Below, piece after piece: positions 1-6,627 of a stretch of DNA of 11,773 nt. The DNA comes from Candidatus Nitrosotenuis sp. GTDB lineage: Archaea; Thermoproteota; Nitrososphaeria; Nitrososphaerales; Nitrosopumilaceae. Position 1 is the first letter of the stretch. Each line of letters opens with the position of its first letter. The notes beneath the pieces are model-generated. The model ran no database searches, was not told the origin of the DNA, and saw nothing but the letters and a program-made list of their open reading frames with translations. Made by a program: the position numbers and the translations under genes. The stretch lies in the NCBI GenBank assembly GCA_023252015.1, contig JAHEXS010000025.1, positions 1 through 11,773 of the forward strand, in the 5' to 3' direction.

Positions 1-423
1 AAAACCTCCTCACTTAAAAGCGCACAAATGGCAAAAAGAATACTCAAAAAATACCACTATACAAAAAACGAAATAACCATAATCACTGATGCAATTGCTG
101 ACCACAGCTTTTCAAGAAACAAGACTCCAAAAACAATGATAGGAAAGATTCTCCAGGATGCAGATCGACTTGATGCTCTTGGCGCAATTGGAATTGCACG
201 TACCTTTAGCGTAGGCGGCGCAGAAAATAGGCCAATTTACAATGTATTTGACCCGTTTTGTCATGTCAGAACACCTGATGATAAAATGTGGACAATTGAT
301 CACTTTTATCGTAAACTATTGATTCTTGAAAAAAAGATGAACACAAAATTCGCAAAAAAGGAAGCCAAGCGTAGAACTAAAATCCTAAAAGAATTTCTCG
401 TCGAATTGAGGCAGGAAATTTAG
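1..423 (+). CDS. HD-domain phosphohydrolase, YedJ-like (5' end outside window)
   Basis: The frame is open from base 1 to the TAG at 421-423, so the gene starts upstream and 140 residues are visible. They match, from memory, the C-terminal two thirds of YedJ-type HD proteins: ADHSF around visible residues 33-37, QDADRLDALGAIG at 52-64 (its Asp fits the final metal-binding D of the H...HD...D set), then a DPF...DDK stretch and a helical, lysine-rich tail. The N-terminal His and His-Asp metal ligands would lie before the window. Family members are metal-dependent phosphohydrolases acting on nucleotide or phosphate-ester substrates, and the true substrate is unknown. The ATG at 28 is an internal Met. 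The stop codon interlocks with that of the convergent hem-operon tail gene. Family call firm, function open. Confidence 0.85.
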   Translation, partial: KTSSLKSAQMAKRILKKYHYTKNEITIITDAIADHSFSRNKTPKTMIGKILQDADRLDALGAIGIARTFSVGGAENRPIYNVFDPFCHVRTPDDKMWTIDHFYRKLLILEKKMNTKFAKKEAKRRTKILKEFLVELRQEI

Positions 424-731
424 CCATAATCGATATAGCGCGTATATCGTTTCTCAATTTCTTGGTTTTTCCCAAGGAGAATTTTTTCAATTTCTTCTTT
501 ATATCGATTTTTTATGTACCTGTTTACGCTGGAAAACGATTCGTCATCTGGGTATATTTCTCCTAGTTTTTCTAAAGTAGCGAAATACTCGACTACTTTT
601 TGGCGAAATTCTTCATTTGTTGGCTTTTTTATCTGGTTTAACCGGAACCAAACGCAGGCCCAGCTTGCCCCAATAACATGTGGTAGTAAATCATACGCCC
701 TTTCTATCTCAAAACGTTCGTCATTTCTCAT
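420..731 (-). CDS. Conserved-looking hypothetical protein at the end of the hem operon (103 aa)
   Basis: I do not recognise this protein. Its ATG (731-729) overlaps the hemB TGA in an ATGA junction, so it is almost certainly co-translated with hemB. Residues 1-40 are aromatic-rich with H18, W24, C26 and W28 inside a fairly hydrophobic stretch. Residues 41-103 are charged and predicted helical, ending in a Lys/Glu/Tyr/Arg-rich tail. There is no signal peptide and no convincing membrane span. Operon position suggests a role in tetrapyrrole synthesis or trafficking, for example as a partner of HemB, but that is inference only. Its stop (TAA, read 422-420) shares bases with the stop of the convergent HD gene. 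It is a real gene by coupling and codon character; function unknown. Confidence 0.75.
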   Translation of the reverse strand: MRNDERFEIERAYDLLPHVIGASWACVWFRLNQIKKPTNEEFRQKVVEYFATLEKLGEIYPDDESFSSVNRYIKNRYKEEIEKILLGKNQEIEKRYTRYIDYG

Positions 732-1714
732 GAATCATTCAACTGTTTTGCCATCATTTTTGCAAAATATGTGACAATCATGTCTGCGCCTGCCCTTTTA
801 ATCGAAAACAAAATCTCTGTCATAATATCGATTTCATTTATCCATCCTTGTTTTGCCGCACCCTTTACAAGTGCGTATTCTCCTGAAACAGAATAAGCGG
901 ATATTGGAATGTTGAACCTTCGTTTTGCCTCTGCAATCAAATCAAGATATGCCAATGCTGGTTTTACCATTACAATATCAACTCCTTCGTTGATGTCTGA
1001 TTCTATTTCTCGCATTGCCTCCCTTGGGTTGGTAAATGGAACTTGGTATGACTTTCTGTCTCCAAACTGTGGAGCGCACGATGCCATGTCCCTAAACGGA
1101 GAATAAAACGAAGAGCGATGTTTTGCAGAATGTGACATGATTCCGACATCATGAAATCCTTCTTGGTCGAGTCTTTCCCTAATTGCCTTGACTTGACCGT
1201 CCATCATTGCCGACGGCGATACAATGTCCACTCCTGCCTTTGCTTGGCTGAGTGCAATTTTTGCCAGTGTTTCATTGCTGGAATCATTATCAATATGAGT
1301 TCCCTTGAGTAGTCCACAATGACCAGATATGGTATACTGACAGAGGCAGACATCTGCCATGATGACAATACTGTCGCCAAAGTTTTTTCTAATTTCGGAG
1401 ATTGTCTTTTGGACTATTCCGTCATCCACGAATGCGGATGTTCCAGCATCATCTTTTTTTGTCGGAACTCCAAATAACATGACTGCTGGGATCCTGAGGT
1501 TTTTTATTTCCTCTACTTCTTTTACTATGTCTGATAGTGGAAGTCGTTCAATTTCGGACATGGAATCAACCTGAATTCTTGCCTTGAGGTCTTCTTGCAC
1601 AAACACTGGGCAAATCAAATCGTTTGGAGAAAACGTAATTTCCTGAACTAGGTTGCGTATTTTTTCATTTTTGCGCAATCTTCGAAGTCGTCTTGTGGGA
1701 AAAGAAGACGTCAT
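728..1714 (-). CDS. hemB: Delta-aminolevulinic acid dehydratase (porphobilinogen synthase)
   Basis: HemB condenses two 5-aminolevulinate molecules into porphobilinogen, the second committed step of tetrapyrrole synthesis. Numbering from ATG 1714 (328 aa), the zinc-type metal site is present as C123, C125 and C133 in DVCLCQYTISGHCG. The two active-site lysines are K198 (MSHSAKHRSSFYSPFR) and Schiff-base K251 (VMVKPALAYLDL). Length is normal for a full TIM barrel with N-terminal arm. A TTG at 1720 would add two residues, but the TATA-like box at 1737-1744 is centred 26-27 bases from ATG 1714, which favours a leaderless ATG start. An AGGTAGGA stretch just upstream could also act as a ribosome site. 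It lies 54 bases after hemA and runs into the 103-aa gene by a 4-base overlap. Confidence 0.97.
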   Translation of the reverse strand: MTSSFPTRRLRRLRKNEKIRNLVQEITFSPNDLICPVFVQEDLKARIQVDSMSEIERLPLSDIVKEVEEIKNLRIPAVMLFGVPTKKDDAGTSAFVDDGIVQKTISEIRKNFGDSIVIMADVCLCQYTISGHCGLLKGTHIDNDSSNETLAKIALSQAKAGVDIVSPSAMMDGQVKAIRERLDQEGFHDVGIMSHSAKHRSSFYSPFRDMASCAPQFGDRKSYQVPFTNPREAMREIESDINEGVDIVMVKPALAYLDLIAEAKRRFNIPISAYSVSGEYALVKGAAKQGWINEIDIMTEILFSIKRAGADMIVTYFAKMMAKQLNDS

Positions 1715-1736
1715 GAACAAAATCCTACCTAAAGCA

Positions 1737-1744
1737 ATATAATT
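1737..1744 (-). promoter_or_regulatory. Possible internal TATA box for hemB
   Basis: On the minus strand this reads AATTATAT, centred about 26.5 bases before the hemB ATG, the spacing expected for a leaderless archaeal transcript. It lies in the 54-base hemA-hemB gap, the only non-overlapping junction of the operon, so hemB and the 103-aa gene may have their own promoter besides read-through. Not proven. Confidence 0.4.
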
Positions 1745-1768
1745 CTAGTCTGGTGTATTTTGTAAAGT

Positions 1769-3025
1769 CTACTCGTTTTTTTTCTTGTAATCAAAAAGCT
1801 TTGCAGCTGCTTTGAGTAGTTCTTCATCTGACTGCTCCGATGCCCGTCTGATGTTGTTCATTGGCTCAGAAATTATTCCTTCAACTACTGCCTTTGTCAG
1901 ATTCTCAATTATCCTGATTTTGTCTTGGTTGGTCTCGCCAAGCATCGATAGTGCTTTTTCCAATTCCTTTACTCTGCGTATATCGATGTCCTTGAATATC
2001 TCCTTGACTACTGGTTCAACTTCTAGTCTTTTCATCTGGGCTCTCAATACTGAGACTTCTTCACTAATTATTTTTTCTGCATTTGTCTTCTCATTTACCC
2101 GATTTCGCATGTTTTTATCGACAATTTCTGCGATTTGATCAAGATTCATCATCTTTATTCCGCTAATTGTGGTGACTTTTTCATCAACCGTCCTAGGATT
2201 TGATAAATCAAGGATCATCATTCCTGTTTTTTTGTCATTCATTGCCTTTTTGATTCTCTCAAATGTGACCAAAAAGTACGGAGCGATTGTAGCAACAAAC
2301 AACACATCATAATTTGAGAAACTTGACAATACATCCTCAAAATCAATTGGATTTCCACCAACTGTTTCAGCAAATGCTTTTGATCTACTGAGTGTCCTGC
2401 TTGTTACAAAAAACTCGTAACCACGTTTGTTTAGTGACTTTGCAACCATTGTGGCCGCATCTCCAGTTCCAATGAGAAGAATCTTTTTTGATTTCAGATC
2501 ATCAATGTTTTCTTCTGCTAATTTTACTGCCATTGAGCCAACCGAGATACTTCCTTTGCTTATCCCAGTAGAGTTTCTGACTCGTGTTCCTATCCTGATT
2601 GCCTTATCAAATAATGTGTTTAGATATTCTCCAGACGCTTTGATTTCTCTTGCATTTGTTATTGCCTCTTTAATTTGGCCTAGGATTTGCTCTTCTCCAA
2701 CCACCATTGAGTCAAGTCCAGATGTGAGATTTAGTAAATGCTGATAAACATCCATATTTTCTGATATTTCAAAATTTTCCTTGAATGCTACTTCTTCTAG
2801 TCCTGCAAGAGACGCCCATGTTTTTTTGATTTTCTGAATATTGAGATCATTCGATAGACCAAAAATTTCAACGCGGTTACACGTTTGTAATATGACGCAT
2901 TCTTTTAGTCCAGAATATTCTTTAAAATATTCGTATGCTGAATCGATGTTTTTGAGTGTAAATTTCTCAAGAATATGGATCGGCGAATTATGAAACGTGA
3001 CTCGTGCATTTATTATGTTGCTCAT
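1769..3025 (-). CDS. hemA: Glutamyl-tRNA reductase
   Basis: HemA reduces glutamyl-tRNA(Glu) with NADPH to glutamate-1-semialdehyde, the entry step of C5-route tetrapyrrole synthesis. The 418-aa protein has the three expected domains. The N-terminal catalytic domain carries nucleophile C49 in ILQTCNRVEIF and H96 before SGLDSMVVGEEQILGQ. The NADPH-binding Rossmann domain starts near 180 with the glycine turn IGTGDA (185-190). The helical dimerisation domain runs from about 310 to 415. The ATG (3025-3023) overlaps the TGA of the precorrin-2 dehydrogenase gene (ATGA), so the two are translationally coupled. Pairing with a Met8-like gene is known in archaea and in some bacteria. hemL, the next enzyme, is not in the window. 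Nothing is missing from the active site. Confidence 0.97.
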   Translation of the reverse strand: MSNIINARVTFHNSPIHILEKFTLKNIDSAYEYFKEYSGLKECVILQTCNRVEIFGLSNDLNIQKIKKTWASLAGLEEVAFKENFEISENMDVYQHLLNLTSGLDSMVVGEEQILGQIKEAITNAREIKASGEYLNTLFDKAIRIGTRVRNSTGISKGSISVGSMAVKLAEENIDDLKSKKILLIGTGDAATMVAKSLNKRGYEFFVTSRTLSRSKAFAETVGGNPIDFEDVLSSFSNYDVLFVATIAPYFLVTFERIKKAMNDKKTGMMILDLSNPRTVDEKVTTISGIKMMNLDQIAEIVDKNMRNRVNEKTNAEKIISEEVSVLRAQMKRLEVEPVVKEIFKDIDIRRVKELEKALSMLGETNQDKIRIIENLTKAVVEGIISEPMNNIRRASEQSDEELLKAAAKLFDYKKKNE

Positions 3026-3675
3026 TTCCAGTCCCCTAGGATTTTGATCATTTCCTTTTGTGCAGTTTGCAAATTACCTTCTTTTAATAACTGTTTTATC
3101 TTGTTGCTATTTAAAATAGAATAAAGGAATTTTTTTCGTTCCGGAGTTGTTGGGATCTTTTCCTTTGCCATGTCTCTTGCTATTTTTTGTAGCTTAATTT
3201 GGTAGATGTCCTCTTTATCGATTATTTCCTTGAATATTTTTTCTGCTTTTAGCTTTATCTTTCGTGCCATTGCCGGACTTCGACCACCAGTTGATATGGC
3301 GATTTGAACTGTGTCCTCGATGTTGATCACCGAAGGGTGTGCAAAATCACTAAAATCAGGATCATCTGCAGCATATGCATAGCATCTTTTTTTCTTTGCT
3401 CTTTGGACAATTTTTCTATTTAGATCCTTGTCGTCTGTTGCTGCCATCACTAAAAGAGGATCATAGTCGTCTAGAAAGTCTGCATTGTCGAGCCTGGTTT
3501 TCTTAAACTCAATTTTTCCCTTTTTTGCATAATTTGTGATCGTGGTATTTGCTGAGTCACTAATTACAAGAATTTTACAATCCTGGGTCAAAAGAGAATT
3601 TACTTTTTTTAGGCCTTCCTGACCTGCTCCAACAGCAACAACCAATTTCCCTCTCAGATTGAGGTCAACAATCAC
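3022..3675 (-). CDS. Precorrin-2 dehydrogenase (Met8/SirC/CysG-N type siroheme synthase domain)
   Basis: This family oxidises precorrin-2 to sirohydrochlorin with NAD+, and some members also insert iron to give siroheme. Starting at GTG 3675 the product is 217 aa. It has a Rossmann turn VGAGQEG (15-21), ATDD (about 79-82), an Asp in AADDP (D104/D105) in the region of the catalytic Asp of CysG/Met8, and the family signature ISTGGRSPAMARKIK (127-141). A helical C-terminal part follows. There is no SUMT methyltransferase domain, so the methylation step is encoded elsewhere. An upstream ATG at 3687 would add four residues, but the TATA box at 3697-3704 is centred 25.5 bases from the GTG and only 13.5 from the ATG. 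A leaderless mRNA would therefore begin at the GTG. It is the first gene of the hem operon and overlaps hemA by 4 bases. Confidence 0.92.
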   Translation of the reverse strand: MIVDLNLRGKLVVAVGAGQEGLKKVNSLLTQDCKILVISDSANTTITNYAKKGKIEFKKTRLDNADFLDDYDPLLVMAATDDKDLNRKIVQRAKKKRCYAYAADDPDFSDFAHPSVINIEDTVQIAISTGGRSPAMARKIKLKAEKIFKEIIDKEDIYQIKLQKIARDMAKEKIPTTPERKKFLYSILNSNKIKQLLKEGNLQTAQKEMIKILGDWK

Positions 3676-3696
3676 GATCTGGCACATCTGGTTTTG

Positions 3697-3704
3697 TATT
3701 TATA
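3697..3704 (-). promoter_or_regulatory. TATA box of the hem operon (dehydrogenase-hemA-hemB-103 aa)
   Basis: The minus strand reads TATAAATA, a near-consensus archaeal TATA box. Its centre is 25.5 bases from the GTG at 3675, which fits leaderless transcription and decides the start of the precorrin-2 dehydrogenase. It is 22 bases from the opposing ahbAB TATA-like element. Confidence 0.75.
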
Positions 3705-3726
3705 CGATTCTTAGATTCTCGTTACG

Positions 3727-3735
3727 TTTTTAATT
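3727..3735 (+). promoter_or_regulatory. TATA-like element of the siroheme decarboxylase gene
   Basis: TTTTTAATT is centred 27 bases before the ATG at 3758, the spacing of a leaderless archaeal promoter. The match is weaker than that of the divergent hem promoter. It argues against the in-frame TTG at 3734, which would lie inside the box. Confidence 0.55.
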
Positions 3736-3757
3736 GAAAAGTAATCCTAAAACATGT

Positions 3758-4780
3758 ATGGCCTCACTGGACTCGCTTGATAAAGAAATATTGAATGAAA
3801 TCCAGTGGTCATTCCCGCTAGTATCTGAGCCATACAAAGAGCTTGCAAATAGATTTCACATTACATCTGATGAGATGAAAAAAAGAATCACTAATCTAAA
3901 ATCAATTGGAGTTTTACGACAGCTTTCAGCAATTTTTGATACAAGAAAATTGGGATACAAAAGTTCGCTCGTTGCAATGTCGATAGAACAAGACAGGCTA
4001 GATTACGTTGCAAATCAAATTAATCGTCATCCTGGAGTTTCTCACAACTATGAGCGAAATCACGAGTATAATCTCTGGTTTACCTTGGCAACTCCTCCTG
4101 GAACTGATCTTAAAACCGAGGTTGACAAGTTTTCAAAACTTGGCGGAATCAAAAAGGTCAGACTGCTTCCTACCATCAAGCTGTTCAAAATTGGAGTAAA
4201 ACTTGAGATGGTTGACGAGAAAAAACAGGAGGTAAAACCATCTGAAGAAAAAAAGCAAATCATTGAAACCAAGTTTGTACCAACTGAAGATGATAAGGAA
4301 TTCATTAGACAACTGCAAAAAGATCTCGAAGTAGTGGACCGGCCGTTTTTACATGCAGCCAAAAACCTTGGAATGACCGAAGACCTGGTCTTTGAGAATC
4401 TCAAACATTATGGGGAAATTGGCGTCATGCGAAGATTTGCTGCCATTTTAAGACATAGAGACGTTGGATTTACCGCAAATGGGATGATTGTCTGGAATGT
4501 TCCAGAACCAAGAATTGAAGAAGTTGGAGAAATTCTTGGTGCATTTCCACAAGTGAGCCATTGTTATCAAAGACCATCATATCATGACTGGCAATACAAT
4601 GTATTCTCAATGGTGCACTGCAAGTCAATTCCGGAAGCAGAGGGTGTAGCGAAAGAAATCCAGCAGCAAATTAATGTGGATGATTACCGGATTTTATTCA
4701 GCTCACGAGAATTCAAAAAGACACGAGTTGAATATTTTACCGAACACGAGTTTACATTAGAAGAAACAATTACTGTCTAA
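3758..4780 (+). CDS. Fused siroheme decarboxylase (AhbA-AhbB, AsnC/Lrp fold)
   Basis: AhbA/AhbB remove the acetate carboxylates at C12 and C18 of siroheme to give 12,18-didecarboxysiroheme in the alternative haem pathway. In many organisms they are separate subunits; here both lie in one 340-aa chain. Half 1 has a winged-helix at about 6-52, then the substrate-site motif SHNYERNHEYNLWFTL (95-110). A charged Lys/Glu linker covers about 151-175. Half 2 has a second winged-helix (176-225) and SHCYQRPSYHDWQYNVFSMV (267-286). The halves are visibly related (GVLRQLSAIFDTRKLGYK versus GVMRRFAAILRHRDVGFT). Databases often label such proteins Lrp/AsnC regulators, but the motifs and divergence from precorrin-2 dehydrogenase and hemA favour the enzyme. 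The start is ATG 3758; TTG 3734 is rejected on promoter spacing. Confidence 0.88.
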   Translation: MASLDSLDKEILNEIQWSFPLVSEPYKELANRFHITSDEMKKRITNLKSIGVLRQLSAIFDTRKLGYKSSLVAMSIEQDRLDYVANQINRHPGVSHNYERNHEYNLWFTLATPPGTDLKTEVDKFSKLGGIKKVRLLPTIKLFKIGVKLEMVDEKKQEVKPSEEKKQIIETKFVPTEDDKEFIRQLQKDLEVVDRPFLHAAKNLGMTEDLVFENLKHYGEIGVMRRFAAILRHRDVGFTANGMIVWNVPEPRIEEVGEILGAFPQVSHCYQRPSYHDWQYNVFSMVHCKSIPEAEGVAKEIQQQINVDDYRILFSSREFKKTRVEYFTEHEFTLEETITV

Positions 4781-4786
4781 CTTTAA

Positions 4787-4795
4787 TTTTTCTTT
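4787..4795 (+). terminator. Oligo-T termination signal after ahbAB
   Basis: TTTTTCTTT begins 6 bases after the ahbAB stop. Archaeal RNA polymerase stops at such oligo-T tracts without a hairpin. The assignment is from sequence pattern only. Confidence 0.4.
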
Positions 4796-5032
4796 ATAAT
4801 TTCAAATATCTTTACATGCTTATATGCACCAAATGCAAAAAATATCATGATGTGCCCTAACACGTAAAATAAATCTGAAATATATGAACCGATATTACCA
4901 TTCTGTATTCTGCTTCGTACACACATGTCAGTTCTGCTGTATGCCAAATTCCAATTGTATCTATGAATAGAATCCTCGATATGGAGCGGCTACCAATGAT
5001 TCAATATCTGATTACTAGAATTGAAGATAAAA

Positions 5033-5058
5033 TTATCACAATTAGAGTATTGTGATAA
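5033..5058. repeat. Perfect 10-bp inverted repeat with 6-base loop
   Basis: TTATCACAAT (5033-5042) and ATTGTGATAA (5049-5058) are exact inverted copies around TAGAGT. The palindrome sits exactly where the minus-strand reading of the decayed membrane-protein gene changes frame and hits its first stop. It is not followed by a T-run, so it is a poor terminator. Confidence 0.7.
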
Positions 5059-5227
5059 ATAAAACATCAGTAAAGTACATGTGATTCTCCATTATTGGAT
5101 ACTGTTCCTCATGAAGAGCATTTGCAAGAAGAAATATGATGCCTGTTACTACTAGTGAAAAAAGTAAATTTTTTTTGGGAAAAAAAGTACATGGGTATAT
5201 CATGAAATTATGATCTTAAAATTTTGT

Positions 5228-5512
5228 CTATCTTTGTAATGCTTGAAGAAAATCTTCAAAATATTTCTGGGAAATAAATTCGCCAAGCTCTGTTCTAATT
5301 TCGTCTAGTATGATGTCGTAGGAATTACCATAAATATCTTGTAAAACTCTTTTTAGAAATTCTGGATTTTCATGACAATCTGGAATATAGCAATTATACT
5401 CACTTTCTAACTTGTAGACAACTTTTTCATACTCTGGCTTGCCTATTTTTAGGAGTGTACTTTCGACTGCAAAAGTAAGCAATGCCTTTTTGGCGTTGTT
5501 TTCGGCATCCAT
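5228..5512 (-). CDS. Small hypothetical protein (94 aa), possibly a NitrOD5-type domain
   Basis: A soluble, mostly helical 94-aa protein with no signal peptide or membrane span. Residues 10-35 (ALLTFAVESTLLKIGKPEYE) and the central CYIPDCHENP (41-50, with C41, C46, H47) look like a small protein family I associate from memory with Thaumarchaeota. It may correspond to the short NitrOD5 output domain, but I cannot confirm this. The two Cys and the His could bind a metal or be structural. A TATA-like box at 5534-5541 lies 25.5 bases before the ATG, so the gene probably has its own leaderless promoter and is not part of the aldo/keto reductase operon that ends 116 bases upstream. The decayed membrane gene begins 24 bases downstream on the same strand. 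Function unknown. Confidence 0.75.
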   Translation of the reverse strand: MDAENNAKKALLTFAVESTLLKIGKPEYEKVVYKLESEYNCYIPDCHENPEFLKRVLQDIYGNSYDIILDEIRTELGEFISQKYFEDFLQALQR

Positions 5513-5533
5513 GACTAAAAAAAGAATTTTACT

Positions 5534-5541
5534 CTATTTAA
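5534..5541 (-). promoter_or_regulatory. TATA box of the 94-aa gene
   Basis: The minus strand reads TTAAATAG centred 25.5 bases before the ATG at 5512, consistent with a leaderless transcript. It lies in the 116-base gap after the aldo/keto reductase stop. Confidence 0.55.
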
Positions 5542-5628
5542 CATGGTGGAACTATGATGTAATCCCTTATGCAATTTGGGCAATAACATCAAAATTCAGA
5601 TTCCAAAATGGAAAACTATGTTCTCAAA

Positions 5629-6627
5629 TTATGCTGTTTGAACTGTTGTTTTGATCTCATATGGTGGCCAAGAATTGTAGATCTCTATTATTTCCTTCAT
5701 GTCTTGTAAGCTTAGGTATTTTCCATCTGACATTGTTGAGAACATCTCGATTTCTTCTACACTGATTACTGTTGGCAAAACAGATGAAACTGTTTTCTTT
5801 GATATGATGAATTTGATTGCAAGTTCAGTAATATTGAGGCCATTTCTATTAGCAATTGGCCTTAACTGTTCTACTTTGGCAAGCGATGCTTTTACCCATT
5901 CCCCCTTTCTAACAGAACGATGATCCTTTTCATCAATTTTTGTGTCTGCTGATACCTTACCTGTCAATATACCTGATGCGTCAGGAACTCGAACCAAAAT
6001 TCCTACGTTTTTTCTTTCTGCTGCTTCAATTAGCTCGTTTCCGGGGGTTTGTTCTAAAATATTGTATACTGTCTGGACTGCAGAAACATTCTTTCTATTC
6101 ATTGCTTCGAGGCCTTCCTGCGTCCAGCCTATTGCGGGTCCTAGTGCAACTTGGTATGTGTTGATTTTTCCTTCATTGATTTTATTGTCTAATGTATAGA
6201 AAATAGTATCATCTTGAATGTGATACATTTTTGGATTGTGCAGTCCATAGATATCGATGTAATCTGTTTGTAGTCTTTCAAGACTTTTTTCTAGTGCGCG
6301 CTCTGTAAATAACGGATCAAATCTTTGCGGTAATTCACTGTGGCCAATTTGTTGTGCACCTTCAAATTCGTAACCATATTTTGTGGATATGACCACCTCA
6401 TTTCTCATTCCCTTGAAAACTTCTCCGATCAGTTTTTCACTTTTTCCCTTACCGTACATGTCACCAGTCTCGAAAAAATTGATTCCTACATCATATGCAT
6501 GTCTTAGCATTCTTTTTGCTTCATCATCTTCTATTTTTTTGCCCCACCAATCAAGAGCAATTGTCCATGCGCCGAATCCTATTTCAGATACTTTGATTCC
6601 TGATTTGCCAAGTGTTTTGTATTTCAA
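5629..6627 (-). CDS. Aldo/keto reductase with Glu in the catalytic Asp position
   Basis: An NAD(P)H-dependent oxidoreductase of the aldo/keto reductase TIM-barrel family, which reduces aldehydes or ketones; the substrate is unknown. I start it at TTG 6627, whose last two bases overlap the TGA of the upstream DUF1802 gene (TTGA), giving 332 aa beginning LKYKTLGKSGIKVSEIGFGA, the usual family N-terminus. A longer reading to 6732 only translates the overlapping gene in the wrong frame. The catalytic tetrad can be placed as E53 (FFETGDMYG; normally FDTAxxYG), Y58, K83 (VVISTKYG) and H130 (IDIYGLHNP). The Asp-to-Glu change is clear in the DNA (GAG). The C-terminal half keeps the cofactor-side strands. 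It is the last gene of the HemQ-like/DUF1802 operon, so it may act on the same unknown pathway. Confidence 0.9.
   Translation of the reverse strand: MKYKTLGKSGIKVSEIGFGAWTIALDWWGKKIEDDEAKRMLRHAYDVGINFFETGDMYGKGKSEKLIGEVFKGMRNEVVISTKYGYEFEGAQQIGHSELPQRFDPLFTERALEKSLERLQTDYIDIYGLHNPKMYHIQDDTIFYTLDNKINEGKINTYQVALGPAIGWTQEGLEAMNRKNVSAVQTVYNILEQTPGNELIEAAERKNVGILVRVPDASGILTGKVSADTKIDEKDHRSVRKGEWVKASLAKVEQLRPIANRNGLNITELAIKFIISKKTVSSVLPTVISVEEIEMFSTMSDGKYLSLQDMKEIIEIYNSWPPYEIKTTVQTA

Larger units (their letters stand above)
4783..5203 (-). pseudogene. Decayed membrane-protein gene readable in three frames
   Basis: This 447-base gap (4781-5227) has no long open frame, yet minus-strand translation gives coherent pieces in order. 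From ATG 5203 to the TAA at 5044-5042 there are 53 aa with a helix LLFSLVVTGIIFLLANAL and then HEEQYPIMENHMYFTDVLFI. In the next frame, about 5060-5004, TLIVIILSSILVIRY is followed by a TGA (5003-5001) and would complete that second membrane helix. In the third frame, from 4989 to the TAA at 4785-4783, comes a 68-codon run with EDSIHRYNWNLAYSRTDM and a hydrophobic helix DLFYVLGHIMIFFAFGAY. Summed, it resembles one protein of roughly 135-140 aa with three or more membrane segments, broken by at least two indels and a stop. The alternatives are assembly errors in an intact gene, or separate micro-ORFs. I recognise no family. Confidence 0.55.

Noticed and set aside
28..423. Complete 131-aa HD-family protein starting at ATG 28
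   Set aside because: The frame is open to base 1, and the preceding residues continue the family pattern, so ATG 28 is internal and the gene is cut by the window.
3734..4780. TTG 3734 start and an Lrp/AsnC regulator label for ahbAB
   Set aside because: The TTG lies inside the TATA-like element. The substrate motifs and haem-gene context favour siroheme decarboxylase.
5033..5058. Intrinsic terminator or CRP-like operator
   Set aside because: There is no T-run after the stem on either strand, and the half-sites TCACA/TGTGA are in the opposite order to a CRP site.
4781..5227. tRNA or structured ncRNA in the gene-free stretch
   Set aside because: No cloverleaf, K-turn, box C/D or H/ACA pattern was recognised; the protein-like three-frame reading explains the region better.
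5439..5654. 71-aa plus-strand ORF
   Set aside because: It lies antisense to the 94-aa gene, its promoter and the reductase 3' end, with no protein character or promoter.
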